From positions 27,757 to 91,756 of the forward strand of contig CAZWZF010000017.1 in assembly GCA_964638715.1 (NCBI GenBank): a stretch of DNA of 64,000 nucleotides, read 5' to 3'. Position numbers and translations under genes: made by a program. Under the pieces are notes generated by a model. That model saw only the letters and a list, made by a program, of their open reading frames with translations. It was not told where the DNA came from and made no database searches. Source of the DNA: JBAXQQ01 sp037131695. Its GTDB lineage: Bacteria > Armatimonadota > Hebobacteria > CAIYQO01. Shown piece by piece: positions 32,104 to 42,430 of the stretch. Each line of letters begins with the position of its first letter. Within the stretch, counting starts at the first letter, position 1.

Positions 32104-33960
32104 ATGACTGCTTTTAACATTGATTTTGATGCTTGTCCTGTTGAACTGCGTGACGGTTTGCAGGAGATTATTGCCCATCGCATTGACCGTTTTGGTGATG
32201 GTATTCTGCTTAGTTTCATACCGGGGAATGAAGGCTTTGCCATTACTGCTATTGATGATGAGGTAACTATCAGTTATGGCACTAAAAGCGACGCTTTTCG
32301 CGCTTTAGGATGTATATTAGGCGGAACTACTGCCGCTGAACAGACATCAAGTTTTAATATGCTGGGGGCAATGATAGATGTGTCGCGTAACGGCGTTTTG
32401 ACGGTGCCGGCGGCAAAGCATTTTTTGCGTTGCTGTGCGCTGATGGGCTTGAATATGATTATGCTCTACAGCGAGGATACCTATGAAGTGCCGGGGGAAC
32501 CGTTTTTTGGCTATCTGCGCGGGCGATACAGTCAGGCGGAATTGAAAGAGTTGGATGATTACGCTTTTAATCTGGGCATTGAGATGATTCCCTGTATTCA
32601 GACACTGGCGCACCTGGAGCAGATATTGCAATGGCCGGTTTATGAAGAAAGGCGTGATACCGGTGGCATACTGGTAGCCGAAGAAGATGAAACCTATGAA
32701 CTGGTGAAAAAACTGGTAACCGCCGCAACTGCTCCTTTCCGAACCAGGCGCATTCACCTGGGAATGGATGAAGCCTGGGGATTGGGCAGCGGCGAATTCA
32801 AGAAACGCCATGGCGAGAAAAGCGGTTTTGAAATAATGAATACTCACCTTGCCCGGGTAAAAGCAATCTGTGCTGAACTTGGGGTAACGCCGATGATATG
32901 GGGTGATATGTACATTCACCTGGCGTCTGCAACCGGCAATATTTACGACTACAGCAGCAAGATTCCCCAGGAAGTCATCAATAAAATTCCCACTGGTGTA
33001 GACCTGGTTTATTGGGATTATTATCACACCACCACCAGCGATTACGAACAGGGTATCGACTTGTATAACCAATTAGGCGCGCCTTTGCTGATGGCTGGCG
33101 GCGGGTGGACATGGAATCATTTATGGGCGCATTTGCCATACGCTTTCGCCGCCACCAATGCCTGTATGACAGCATGTAAATCCAAAGGCGTTAAGGATTA
33201 TTTCATCACGCTGTGGGGTGATGACGGCATGGAATGCGACGTCTTTTCCGCATTGCCGGCACTGCAATTAGTGGCAGAACATGCCTACGCCGATAAAGTC
33301 TGCAGTAAGGCGTTGGCGTCTAATTTCCTTGGCGCCTGCGATGGCGATATTGAGGCATTTTTTACCGCGTCAAAGATAGATTACCTGGCAGACCGGCATG
33401 ACGGCACCAAAGGCCCGGACAATATGTGCAAATGGCTGCTGTGGCAGGATCCGCTGTTATCCATTACCGACCCGAATATCGACACCGATTTGCGGAGTTA
33501 TTACACAAATATCGCGGAAAAACTGGAAATGGCGATGGCAGAACCGGGATTAAACCAACGATTACTGTTTCCCGCTGCCATTGCCCGGGCATTGTCATTA
33601 AAGGTTAACCTGCGCCACGATTTGCATAACGCGTATATTGCCGGCGACAAAGCTACATTGCGGACATTGTTGAATACTGATGTTGCAGATACCTGTGTAG
33701 CCATCGATAAATTGTGGCGCATTCACCGCGATGTATGGATGAATACCTACACACCATTCGGCTGGGAAGTTATAGAACTGCGCTACGGCGGAATCCGCAC
33801 CCGGCTTACTACTATGAAAGAACGGTTGGAAGATTATCTGTGTGGAAAATTGGATAGCATACCGGAATTGGAAGTAGAATTGCTGAAGATTTGGGACACA
33901 GAACTCGAACACGTCTCGCCGCATCGCGGAAGAGTGCAGACACCGAGTTGCATTAAGTAA
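32104..33960 (+). CDS. GH20-family beta-N-acetylhexosaminidase-like enzyme
   Basis: The 618-residue protein shows the GH20 order: a small alpha-beta N-terminal domain (about 1-85), then a TIM barrel starting at MLGAMIDVSRNGVL, with LGMNMIML-type strand 2, and the catalytic pair in HLGMDEAW (Asp222-Glu223). Glu223 would be the acid/base and Asp222 orients the substrate N-acetyl group. Strand motifs PMIWGDMYIHL and TLWGDDGMECD follow. No signal peptide is visible, so it likely acts in the cytoplasm on imported GlcNAc- or GalNAc-containing oligosaccharides. ATG 32104 is chosen for its AGAGAG site; the alternative at 32074 lacks one. It lies 49 bases before giant protein B. Confidence 0.82.
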   Translation: MTAFNIDFDACPVELRDGLQEIIAHRIDRFGDGILLSFIPGNEGFAITAIDDEVTISYGTKSDAFRALGCILGGTTAAEQTSSFNMLGAMIDVSRNGVLTVPAAKHFLRCCALMGLNMIMLYSEDTYEVPGEPFFGYLRGRYSQAELKELDDYAFNLGIEMIPCIQTLAHLEQILQWPVYEERRDTGGILVAEEDETYELVKKLVTAATAPFRTRRIHLGMDEAWGLGSGEFKKRHGEKSGFEIMNTHLARVKAICAELGVTPMIWGDMYIHLASATGNIYDYSSKIPQEVINKIPTGVDLVYWDYYHTTTSDYEQGIDLYNQLGAPLLMAGGGWTWNHLWAHLPYAFAATNACMTACKSKGVKDYFITLWGDDGMECDVFSALPALQLVAEHAYADKVCSKALASNFLGACDGDIEAFFTASKIDYLADRHDGTKGPDNMCKWLLWQDPLLSITDPNIDTDLRSYYTNIAEKLEMAMAEPGLNQRLLFPAAIARALSLKVNLRHDLHNAYIAGDKATLRTLLNTDVADTCVAIDKLWRIHRDVWMNTYTPFGWEVIELRYGGIRTRLTTMKERLEDYLCGKLDSIPELEVELLKIWDTELEHVSPHRGRVQTPSCIK

Positions 33961-34009
33961 TTTTACATCGATTAATAGGATTAAAAAGTCGAGTCGCAGG
34001 GAGAATACC

Positions 34010-37000
34010 ATGGTTAAACAAATTACCCGTCATTTCATCATTTTAATGGTGATGTTTTTTGTTGTTGCGGCTTTTACTGCGGAGCTGCTGAATGGTTGGG
34101 AATCTGTGGAACCGGGTGGCAATGCTCTGCGTGTCAGTATTTCATTTACCGCTGATGGCCAATACGGCTGGACCAGCGGAATTTGCAACATCAGCCACAC
34201 CGCAAATGGCGGTAAGAGTTGGGTTAGCCAATGGAAGAAAGGCGGCAATGACGCGTATTGGTTTAACAATATCGTCGCTATATCCGATCAGGAAGCGGTA
34301 GTCACTGGTTTCCCTTATGGCACACAGCAACCGGGGATAGTTATGCGCACCACAGATGGCGGTACGACATGGAGTTCAGTTAAAGTTGGTACTGTTACCG
34401 CCGGTATGGGATACAGTTCCTTAGTTTTCACACCCGACCGCAAAGTTGGCTTTCTTATCTCCAACCGCGAGGGATTATTCCGCACTCATGATGGCGGTGT
34501 AACCTGGGAAAAAGTACGGCAAGTTACTGGCTGCGAGCCGTGCTGGGTTGCCACCCGCTGTAATATTTCCGCACCGGATAATAATACAATTTTTGTCGGC
34601 TGCAGCGGTGCAATGGCGTGCAGCACTGACGCTGGCGAAACCTGGAATACGCTGCCATTCCCAGAATCGAAAGGGAAAATGTATGCATCGGTAAATTTCG
34701 CCAATGCGCAGCACGGATGGATATTCCTTCATGGCGAACCCAAACCGTGGGAAACTTCAGACGGCGGGAAAACCTGGACAGCAAGCAATGTTCCGGGGAT
34801 GACCGCGTTTATTGATACAAATACCGGCTGGGCAATTAGTGGTCTTGATATTGTAAGCACTAAATATGGTGGTAAAACATGGGGTGATCCGGTGCGGGTG
34901 GGTGGCACGCAAACACGTCCGGTGAGCATAATTTGCACTAAAACCCATATATGGGTAGTGGGTGGACAGGAAGGAACCGGAGACGCATTTCTTGCCCGCA
35001 AATTATTGCCGGGGGTAAAAGAAGATGTGCCTGCTGCTGGGGTGATACCGATAAAATTTAATATGCCGCAGGCGGGTTACGCGACTATTCAGATAATCAA
35101 TGATAAAGGCGAAGTGGTTGAAAATGTCGCTGCCGGTCGTCAATTCCCCGCCGGTGATAATACGGTATGGTGGGATATGTCGACATTGGACGATTTCTGG
35201 CAGCCATTTACCCGCAGCAATCCGTGGCAATATGACTCCCCGACTACCGCGGAAAAGATAGCCGCGCCGGGAAATTACCGCTGGCGGGGAATCTGGCATC
35301 CCGGATTATCGCTTGAATACCAGTATTCGTTTTATCCTTTGAAAAAACATGGTCAGGCTTGGATAACGCCGGACAACACCGGCGGTTGGCTGGGCGACCA
35401 CAGCGCGCCGCAAGATGTAATTCGCACCGGCAGCACTATATGGCTGGGGGCATTTTGCGAAGGCGGCAACTCGCTGCTGGAATCCGATACTGATATGAAA
35501 AAGTTATGGGGTATCGGCCGTATAGAACTTGCCTGTCCGCGGGTATTGGCAACAGATGGCACTGCTGTTTATTTCCTTGAACAAGGCGGCTGGCTTGGGT
35601 TTTCCAACCAGTCACTGGCTATCATCAGTGTGGATATTAAAACAAAAGTCGCAAGACGCATATTGGCGGTATCCAGCGACGATAAATCCAACGATTTTAA
35701 AACCGGCAAAGATGATGGATTTCAGCAGGGGTTTGTATCTGCGGATGATAAATCAGTTCGTTTTAAATCAATCGAAGGTCTGGCAATAGTCGGTAAAACA
35801 GCATGGATAGCTGACCGCGAATTGAATACAGTTATCGTATGCGACATTGCGCCAAATCTGAACAAAACAGATGAGAAAGTGCATATTATCAAGAAAATTA
35901 TGGTGGAAAAACCGGGACGTTTACGTTTGTGTCTGGACGGGAAAGTTGCCTGCATAAATAAAGATGGCGTTGTAATTATTAATCCGACTGATTACATTGT
36001 CACCCCGATTGTTACTGGTTGCACTAATCCGTTGGGGTTGGCCGTCGATGAATCAGGCAATTATTACGTCGGTGAGATGGACCCGGTACATCAGGTTAAG
36101 GTGTTTGGCAAAGACGGAAAACTGATACGAACCATTGGCAAACCTGGCAAGCAAAAAGTTGGGCCATTTGATATAAATAACCTGGAGTCGCCATCTGGAA
36201 TAGATGTCGACGCGAAGGGTAATGTCTGGGTGTGCGAGTTTACTAATGAATTGCGCCGCACCAGCGTATGGGACAAGGATGGAAAATGTATCAACCAGGT
36301 GCTGGGTTCCGCGTTGTATGGCGGTGGTTCTGCCGGTATCGACCCGGCAGATGCGAATCACCTGTTCGCCAATAATCTTGAAATGCGCCGCGACCCGAAA
36401 ACTGGCGAAATTAAGCCAATTAATTTAATCTGGCGATATGATGACCCGCGTTACGACCGTTTTGTAGATTTGCGGGCGCACAATTTTGGCGGTCCGGTTC
36501 CCAGTTATCCGTTCCACCATAATGGGAAATTATATTTCAGCCTGTGGGGTGGTTACGGAATGGGTGAGATCACCTGTTTGTGGGTGTATGACAAAGACCA
36601 GGTGCGTCCGGTATCTGCATGTGGCGCCATTCCCAAATGGCTGCGCGAACGAATGGGTGACGCTGCGAAAGATATGAATACCTTTGCATGGACTGACCGC
36701 AACGCGGATGGCAAGGTACAATCGGCAGAAGTGCAGATGAGTACCCTTGCCGCTGGAGCATCAGTGTGGGGAGTGCGGATGAATGATAATTTCAACGTCG
36801 CATTCACTACTCAGTCAGGTAAAGTTGGCGTTGCATTCTTCCGTGCAGAAAAGTTCACCCCGGAAGGCAACCCTATATATACCATGCCGTCAGAATATGT
36901 GCCAGTGCCGGATTTAATCGCCAATGACCCGAACCAGACACAGGCATGTTACACCGACAGTAAAGGTAATGCCATTGGACTGGCACCATTCATCTTCAGC

Positions 37001-38230
37001 CTTTCTCCGGAAGGGAAATTGAATTGGCGTTATAAATTGCGTTGGCCCGGCCTGCATGGCGGGCTTGGCACTACTGCCAGCGGTGCGGAACCAGGTGTCA
37101 TGATTGCCGGTATTCGGGTGTATGGTTCCGGGGTAGTTAATCAGGAACTTGGCGAGGTGGTCAGCATCGGTTCGAATTACGGCGCGACTGACTTGCTTAC
37201 CTGCGATGATGGGTTATATATCGGCAGAGTATTTCTGGACAGTCGCCGCGGCGATGCCTGGAGTTACAATACCCCGCCAACCCCCGCGCAGTTAAGCCAG
37301 GTATCGCTGGGTCAGGAACATTTTGGCGGAACTTTCCATCGCACTGTAGATGAAAAGGGGCTGGTCCATTTTCGTTACGTCGTCAGTCCGGGCGGGCCAT
37401 CCAATACGGTAATTGAGTTGAAAGGCTTGGACAAGGTAAAACGTTTTGCCGGTGAAAAAATTATCGCTACCGCGGAAAACCGCGTTCAGGCAGAACTGCT
37501 GCGCCAACAGCGCGCGGTTGCTGCCAAAGAGGAAAAGAGCTATAACATCACTTATTTGAAAGATGTAAAGATAGACGGCAAGCCAAATGAATGGCCAAAA
37601 CAACGGATTGATGGCTTTGCGTTAGGGTATGACGACAAGAATCTGTATGTATATTATTCCGGTGATGATGACCGCGCGGTATTCCAAAATGCTGCTGTGG
37701 AAGCGAATTTTGTGGAAGCATTTAAATTGGGTGATGTAGTTGACGTGATGCTGCAGACTAATGGCGAGTTAAAGGCTAATCGTGCCGATGCCGGGGTAGG
37801 GGACATCCGCTTGAGTTTCGCCATGACAGCCGGAAAACTAACAGCGATATTGTATGATTTCGTCGTACCGAGCACGAAAGCTGACGCACGTCTGCCGTTT
37901 TCATCTCCCTGGCAAACGGCATATATCGATAAAGTGACGATGCTGAAAGACGCGCAGATATCAGTCATTCGCGGCCCGAGAAGCTATTCATTAGAGGCGT
38001 CAGTACCTTTGGCATCCCTCCATCTTGACCCGGTAAAACTGAAGAAAACCCGCGGCGATGTAGGTCTGGTAATATCCGACCAGACCGGAACCCGCGCAGT
38101 AGACCGCATCTATTGGAGCAACAAAAACACCAAAATAGTATCCGACCTGCCATCGGAAGCGAGAATACAACCTAATTTGTGGGGAACATTTATATTCAGT
38201 GAAGATGAGGGGAATGAGATTTTGGATTGA
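34010..38230 (+). CDS. Giant secreted protein B: Asp-box propeller, FlgD-like, EF-hand propeller, CBM9-like
   Basis: The 1406-residue protein has a signal peptide (1-24). Instead of the N-terminal CBM9-like domain of protein A it has an Asp-box/BNR propeller (about 45-335): TTDGGTTW, THDGGVTW, STDAGETW, TSDGGKTW and KYGGKTW. This resembles Ycf48/sortilin-like sheets or sialidase-type propellers. It continues with a FlgD-like domain (about 345-440), a second propeller/NHL region with EF-hand loop DRNADGKVQSAE (896-907) and a C-terminal CBM9-like domain (about 1180-1406; DVKIDGKPNEWPKQRIDGF). GGGAG precedes the ATG. No sialidase Arg triad could be identified. Likely a surface glycan-binding protein; co-transcription with the GH20-type gene is plausible. 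Confidence 0.7.
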   Translation: MVKQITRHFIILMVMFFVVAAFTAELLNGWESVEPGGNALRVSISFTADGQYGWTSGICNISHTANGGKSWVSQWKKGGNDAYWFNNIVAISDQEAVVTGFPYGTQQPGIVMRTTDGGTTWSSVKVGTVTAGMGYSSLVFTPDRKVGFLISNREGLFRTHDGGVTWEKVRQVTGCEPCWVATRCNISAPDNNTIFVGCSGAMACSTDAGETWNTLPFPESKGKMYASVNFANAQHGWIFLHGEPKPWETSDGGKTWTASNVPGMTAFIDTNTGWAISGLDIVSTKYGGKTWGDPVRVGGTQTRPVSIICTKTHIWVVGGQEGTGDAFLARKLLPGVKEDVPAAGVIPIKFNMPQAGYATIQIINDKGEVVENVAAGRQFPAGDNTVWWDMSTLDDFWQPFTRSNPWQYDSPTTAEKIAAPGNYRWRGIWHPGLSLEYQYSFYPLKKHGQAWITPDNTGGWLGDHSAPQDVIRTGSTIWLGAFCEGGNSLLESDTDMKKLWGIGRIELACPRVLATDGTAVYFLEQGGWLGFSNQSLAIISVDIKTKVARRILAVSSDDKSNDFKTGKDDGFQQGFVSADDKSVRFKSIEGLAIVGKTAWIADRELNTVIVCDIAPNLNKTDEKVHIIKKIMVEKPGRLRLCLDGKVACINKDGVVIINPTDYIVTPIVTGCTNPLGLAVDESGNYYVGEMDPVHQVKVFGKDGKLIRTIGKPGKQKVGPFDINNLESPSGIDVDAKGNVWVCEFTNELRRTSVWDKDGKCINQVLGSALYGGGSAGIDPADANHLFANNLEMRRDPKTGEIKPINLIWRYDDPRYDRFVDLRAHNFGGPVPSYPFHHNGKLYFSLWGGYGMGEITCLWVYDKDQVRPVSACGAIPKWLRERMGDAAKDMNTFAWTDRNADGKVQSAEVQMSTLAAGASVWGVRMNDNFNVAFTTQSGKVGVAFFRAEKFTPEGNPIYTMPSEYVPVPDLIANDPNQTQACYTDSKGNAIGLAPFIFSLSPEGKLNWRYKLRWPGLHGGLGTTASGAEPGVMIAGIRVYGSGVVNQELGEVVSIGSNYGATDLLTCDDGLYIGRVFLDSRRGDAWSYNTPPTPAQLSQVSLGQEHFGGTFHRTVDEKGLVHFRYVVSPGGPSNTVIELKGLDKVKRFAGEKIIATAENRVQAELLRQQRAVAAKEEKSYNITYLKDVKIDGKPNEWPKQRIDGFALGYDDKNLYVYYSGDDDRAVFQNAAVEANFVEAFKLGDVVDVMLQTNGELKANRADAGVGDIRLSFAMTAGKLTAILYDFVVPSTKADARLPFSSPWQTAYIDKVTMLKDAQISVIRGPRSYSLEASVPLASLHLDPVKLKKTRGDVGLVISDQTGTRAVDRIYWSNKNTKIVSDLPSEARIQPNLWGTFIFSEDEGNEILD

Positions 38231-38331
38231 AGTTTTATTTGTCTAAATCCGAGGTTCAGACAAAAAATTACCTTTATTTACAGTTTTTACAAGACATTTC
38301 ACATTATTACTTGTCTAAATAGTTTGGTTAT

Positions 38332-38344
38332 TAAATCGGTTTAT
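38332..38344. promoter_or_regulatory. Operator-like motif TAAATCGGTTTAT (site 3)
   Basis: It lies 27 bases before ATG 38371 and matches the shared consensus at 11 of 13 positions. TTGTCT at 38311-38316 could be a -35 element; a convincing -10 is not seen. Confidence 0.4.
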
Positions 38345-38370
38345 TTAACTTTGAAAAAGTGGAGATATAT

Positions 38371-41300
38371 ATGCGTAGAATTATCGTTTTTCTTTTAATG
38401 GCTTTTTTTGCTGTAGCAGCTTTTAGTGCCGAACCGGCGAAAAGCGGGGTGACTGTCAGTTATCAGTTGCCGACGACAGGTGTTTTGCCGCAGACTTATC
38501 GGGTGACATTAGCGATTGTTGATGTTAAAAATCCTGATTGGATTATCAGCCAGTTTGCTGCCGGGGTGGTGCGAACCGTGACGGCGGATAATGGCGGGAA
38601 GTTTGAAGAAACCTGGAATGGATTGGATGACAACTTCATGCCGGTTCCCCCGGGTGAATATGGCGTTAAAGCTATCTACATGCTGGCAAAAAAATGGGAT
38701 ATTGATGGTGAATATCATACCATCGTGCCAAAGTTTATTACCAGCGCGGATGCCTGGCGGGCGTTGCCGGGTGAACCGAAACTGCCTGTGATAACCGGCG
38801 ATCCGGTAAATACACCGATTGGCGATGTTGATGTGGCTAAAAATGGTATTGGCGTTTTTTGTTATCAATACCTGGAAAATTCTCGCAATTATTACGTTTG
38901 TGACTTTAACAAACCAATTAATTATAATCAGGTGACAGCGAGTTATGACTCTGGCGGCGCAGCAGGTGGTTATAATATTGCTACCGATGGTATTTCGTCG
39001 TGGTGTGATGACAGCGAAGGATTCGTATTCCGCACTGACGGGAAAAAGTTCGGAAATGCAGATGGACGTTACCGCAAGGGTGTATATCAGCAGGAAGGTT
39101 TTATCACTGCGATGGCTGCCTGGCGCGATGATGCTGCTGGAAAATCATTTATTTACCTGGCAGAACGCGGAAAATTAAACCGCGACCCCAAAAAGTATAC
39201 TCCCGATGAAGACACCATTGTAAAGATCAATAAAATTATCGTTTTAAATGGCAGCACCACCGAGAAACTGGCAGAAATAGCTGTGGTCAATCCGGTAGGC
39301 GTAGTTGCGCGTTGGGGTGATAAATTATGGGTTTTAAACAAAGATGATCAAGGATATGTAGTAAGCAATGTGCTTATGAAAGCAGGTTTGCCGGATGGCG
39401 AATTAAAGCCGGTCTTTACTGTCCCTGCCGGAATAACACCTGCTGATTTGGAAGTTGATAGCCATGACCGCGTATATATCGCCGATGCGAAAGCAAATAA
39501 AGTTTACCAATACTCAGCCGATGGCAAATTAATTCGCACTTATGGCAGGCTTGATGTACAAAAATCGGGAAGTTACGATCCTGACTCATTCATGTCACCG
39601 CAAAGATTATCATGCTGGCGCGATGCGGATGGCAAAGACCATTTGGTAGTGGTGGAATTAAACGGGCCGGATCGTGTAAGCGAGTGGAGTGCTGATGACG
39701 GTAAATTAATTCGTGAATTTTTAAGTGCGCAAACTTATGCCAATGCCGGTTATGTAGTGGATCCTCGCCTGGCAGACCGAATTTATATTCAAGGACATGG
39801 CGGTTGGCTGACGCGTTTTAAAGTGGATTATAAGACGGGTGAATGGAAAGTTGAGGCGGTTTGGCCAGATGTTTGCACTGGATTATTTAATGACGTCCGA
39901 GGTCATAATGGTTTCCCAAAGATGATTTATCGTGATAATACCCGTTATCTTGCATGGAACCGCGGCACTTATATATATCGTGAAGCAGGTGATCACTGGC
40001 TGCCATCTGCGGCAATATTTACGATTGCAGAAGGTAAAGAAAACAAACGTTATATCTGGCATGATACTAACGGTGATGGTCAGGTACAGGAAGAGGAATA
40101 CAAGTCAAATCTCACCGTACAACCGGCTGGCACCCAGCGTTACTGGGGTGATAGATTCCTTGATGATTTTTCATACGTGGCGATACAGGAAGGCAGTTGC
40201 GATGTATGGCGATTGCCGGTAGATAGCTTTGATGCGCATGGCAACCCGATATATTCGCCTACAGGTTGGAAGAAAATATTAACCGATACAGTGATGAATG
40301 CGCGAAAGAATGGCACTGCAACCGCAACCTATGGCGGTAATGAAATTGCCAATCAGTTCTCTTCAGCATGGGCAATGTGTGTGGGTTCTATGACTGATGG
40401 TTTTTATCTGACAGCACGTGGTCCTGACTTATCTGCCAATTATGGTGCCCAGCAAAAATTATCGCGCTATGTGCCGGATGGCAAAGGCGGTTATCAGATG
40501 AAATGGCGCGTTGGGCGCATGGCGATACATGGCATTGCTGACCAGGGAGAAATCTATGGTGCAATTCATGTTATGCCACCAGTCGGCGGATTGGTAACTC
40601 TGGTCGATCAAACCCGCATGGGGATGATTTTATTTACTGACGAAGGGATGTATGTTGAAACTCTTTTCCCAGATCAGCGAAAGACTGATAAAAAGACAGC
40701 AGGCGCATACAGTCTGCCAGGTGAATTTTTCACCGGGTATTCATATCTAAATAAAGACAATGATAAAGTTTACCTTGCACTCGGTAAAACCACTCCGATT
40801 TTATTTGAAGCAGAGGGTTGGACCGGTTCAGGCAATCTGGTGAAAAAGCTGGATACTGTGCAGAAAAGCGTGACAATATTGGCATCGCAAATTGCTGCTG
40901 CACCGGATTTTGCCCTTGCAGTGCGAAAACAAAGTGGTGGCGGTACTTCAGCGTTGGTAGCTCGTTTTGCACCAATTCCTGGCGGCGGGCCGGCACTTGA
41001 CGGTTCTATGAATGGCTGGGAAAGTTGCGAACCGGTGACTTTCTCGCCGGGTGCGAAACAGTCAGTTGAAGCTCGCTGCGGTTTTGACCCAAATAATATT
41101 TACCTTCGCTGGCATGCGCGGTTAGGTCAGAAGTTTGATCCGAAAGCATTGGAACCGGCAGAGAGAATATTTACTCATGATCGCGAATCGGATACCATGA
41201 GTTTTTACATACAAGGTGACCCTAATGCCAAGCCGGCCACTAACGCAAATGGGCGTCCTGGCGATGTGCGTTTTGTATTTGGCTTATTCAAAGATAAAGA

Positions 41301-42315
41301 AGTTTTGCGTCCGGTTACGCTGGCAATGTATCCAAAGTGGTATGGAAAAGAGAAGCCCAGTCCGTTAACTTACAAAACTGCGACTACAGCGTCATTTGAA
41401 CATGTCGGCCTGCTTGCTGATGCTAAAATGGGGTATGTCGTAGATACAGACGGTCAAGGCTTTGTAATATCTGCGGCAATACCACGTATCAGTGTGCCGA
41501 TGCTGCCAGTATTTGAAGGCGATTACCTTACTCAAGTTAATTTTGATGACACCTTTGGCGGGCATAACCGCTTCTGGTGGGCAAATGCCGATGGTTCTGC
41601 TACTCGAGAAACTTATGATGAACCGACGGAAGCACGATTATATCCTGGTTCATGGTCGCAGGCGAAGTTTGAAAAAATCAGTAACCTGCCAATTCGTTCA
41701 TGGCAAGGCATTGGACCATTTGGTTTTGCCAAACTAACTGAATTAAAACATAGGGAAGAACGTCCTGATATCTGCAAAACTTTGTCGGCATTATCCTTCC
41801 CACCTGAAAAAAGTATTGATTTTAAAGCTGTATATAAAGGTGAACTGACGCAAACCCGTCAGAGAAATTATTCAGTCAAATGGAAACCTGCCAATATTAA
41901 TGGCGACCAGGTATCATTTGATACGCTGTTGGGATGGAAGGGATATGAAGAAGAAGGCACCGCATACCTGGTAACCTGGGTTAATTCGCCAAAACCGGCA
42001 GAATTAAAGCTGAAGGTATTGGATGAACATGGCCACCATGCTATACGAGCCTGGCTTAATGATACGGCAGTACCAATGTTATTGGACAAAGGTAAAAGAT
42101 TAACTGATTTACAATTCAGCATAGATTCTGACAAACCAATTACGTTAAAAGCTGGCTGGAATAAATTGCTGGTTCGATATGACCTGGTATGGGGTGGTAT
42201 GGATTTAGGCATAAAAGTAGATGCCGCGCCGGATATATTATGGTCATTGAAGTTTACATCCATTGAACCGGAAGAATTAAAAGTAAAAGAGCCGGAAGCT
42301 GTGGTACCAAAATAA
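38371..42315 (+). CDS. Giant secreted protein C: FlgD-like, EF-hand propeller, CBM9-like, extra C-terminal sandwich
   Basis: The 1314-residue protein has a signal peptide (about 1-19, AVAAFSA). A FlgD-like N-terminal domain (about 25-115; WNGLDDNFMPVPPGEYGVKA) and a propeller region with EF-hand loop DTNGDGQVQEEE (565-576) follow. A CBM9-like domain (about 850-1090) and an additional jelly-roll-like C-terminal domain (about 1095-1300) end it. The tail EPEAVVPK resembles a linker in the next protein (PAEAVVPP). ATG 38371 is used because GGAG precedes it; a GTG at 38359 is upstream. It is shorter at the N-terminus than A, B and D but keeps the EF-hand propeller core. Confidence 0.68.
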   Translation: MRRIIVFLLMAFFAVAAFSAEPAKSGVTVSYQLPTTGVLPQTYRVTLAIVDVKNPDWIISQFAAGVVRTVTADNGGKFEETWNGLDDNFMPVPPGEYGVKAIYMLAKKWDIDGEYHTIVPKFITSADAWRALPGEPKLPVITGDPVNTPIGDVDVAKNGIGVFCYQYLENSRNYYVCDFNKPINYNQVTASYDSGGAAGGYNIATDGISSWCDDSEGFVFRTDGKKFGNADGRYRKGVYQQEGFITAMAAWRDDAAGKSFIYLAERGKLNRDPKKYTPDEDTIVKINKIIVLNGSTTEKLAEIAVVNPVGVVARWGDKLWVLNKDDQGYVVSNVLMKAGLPDGELKPVFTVPAGITPADLEVDSHDRVYIADAKANKVYQYSADGKLIRTYGRLDVQKSGSYDPDSFMSPQRLSCWRDADGKDHLVVVELNGPDRVSEWSADDGKLIREFLSAQTYANAGYVVDPRLADRIYIQGHGGWLTRFKVDYKTGEWKVEAVWPDVCTGLFNDVRGHNGFPKMIYRDNTRYLAWNRGTYIYREAGDHWLPSAAIFTIAEGKENKRYIWHDTNGDGQVQEEEYKSNLTVQPAGTQRYWGDRFLDDFSYVAIQEGSCDVWRLPVDSFDAHGNPIYSPTGWKKILTDTVMNARKNGTATATYGGNEIANQFSSAWAMCVGSMTDGFYLTARGPDLSANYGAQQKLSRYVPDGKGGYQMKWRVGRMAIHGIADQGEIYGAIHVMPPVGGLVTLVDQTRMGMILFTDEGMYVETLFPDQRKTDKKTAGAYSLPGEFFTGYSYLNKDNDKVYLALGKTTPILFEAEGWTGSGNLVKKLDTVQKSVTILASQIAAAPDFALAVRKQSGGGTSALVARFAPIPGGGPALDGSMNGWESCEPVTFSPGAKQSVEARCGFDPNNIYLRWHARLGQKFDPKALEPAERIFTHDRESDTMSFYIQGDPNAKPATNANGRPGDVRFVFGLFKDKEVLRPVTLAMYPKWYGKEKPSPLTYKTATTASFEHVGLLADAKMGYVVDTDGQGFVISAAIPRISVPMLPVFEGDYLTQVNFDDTFGGHNRFWWANADGSATRETYDEPTEARLYPGSWSQAKFEKISNLPIRSWQGIGPFGFAKLTELKHREERPDICKTLSALSFPPEKSIDFKAVYKGELTQTRQRNYSVKWKPANINGDQVSFDTLLGWKGYEEEGTAYLVTWVNSPKPAELKLKVLDEHGHHAIRAWLNDTAVPMLLDKGKRLTDLQFSIDSDKPITLKAGWNKLLVRYDLVWGGMDLGIKVDAAPDILWSLKFTSIEPEELKVKEPEAVVPK

Positions 42316-42328
42316 AAATGTATTGTTG

Positions 42329-42411
42329 TCTGAACCTCGGATTGAAATGATTAATAGGATTATTCATATAATCCTGTTAATCCATCCAATCCTCTCAATC
42401 CGGGGTTCAGA
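42329..42411. repeat. TCTGAACCTCGGATTGA inverted repeat
   Basis: TCTGAACCTCGGATTGA (42329-42345) and TCAATCCGGGGTTCAGA (42395-42411) pair at 16 of 17 positions around an inner ATTAATAGGATTAT/ATAATCCTGTTAAT hairpin. A short related hairpin (GTCTAAATCCGAGGTTCAGAC) lies at about 38242-38262. Confidence 0.65.
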
Positions 42412-42430
42412 TAAATAATTGGAGAAAAAG

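Noticed and set aside
32347..33072. 241-codon minus-strand frame
   Set aside because: It is antisense to the GH20-type gene, which has clear catalytic motifs; composition is a mirror of that gene.
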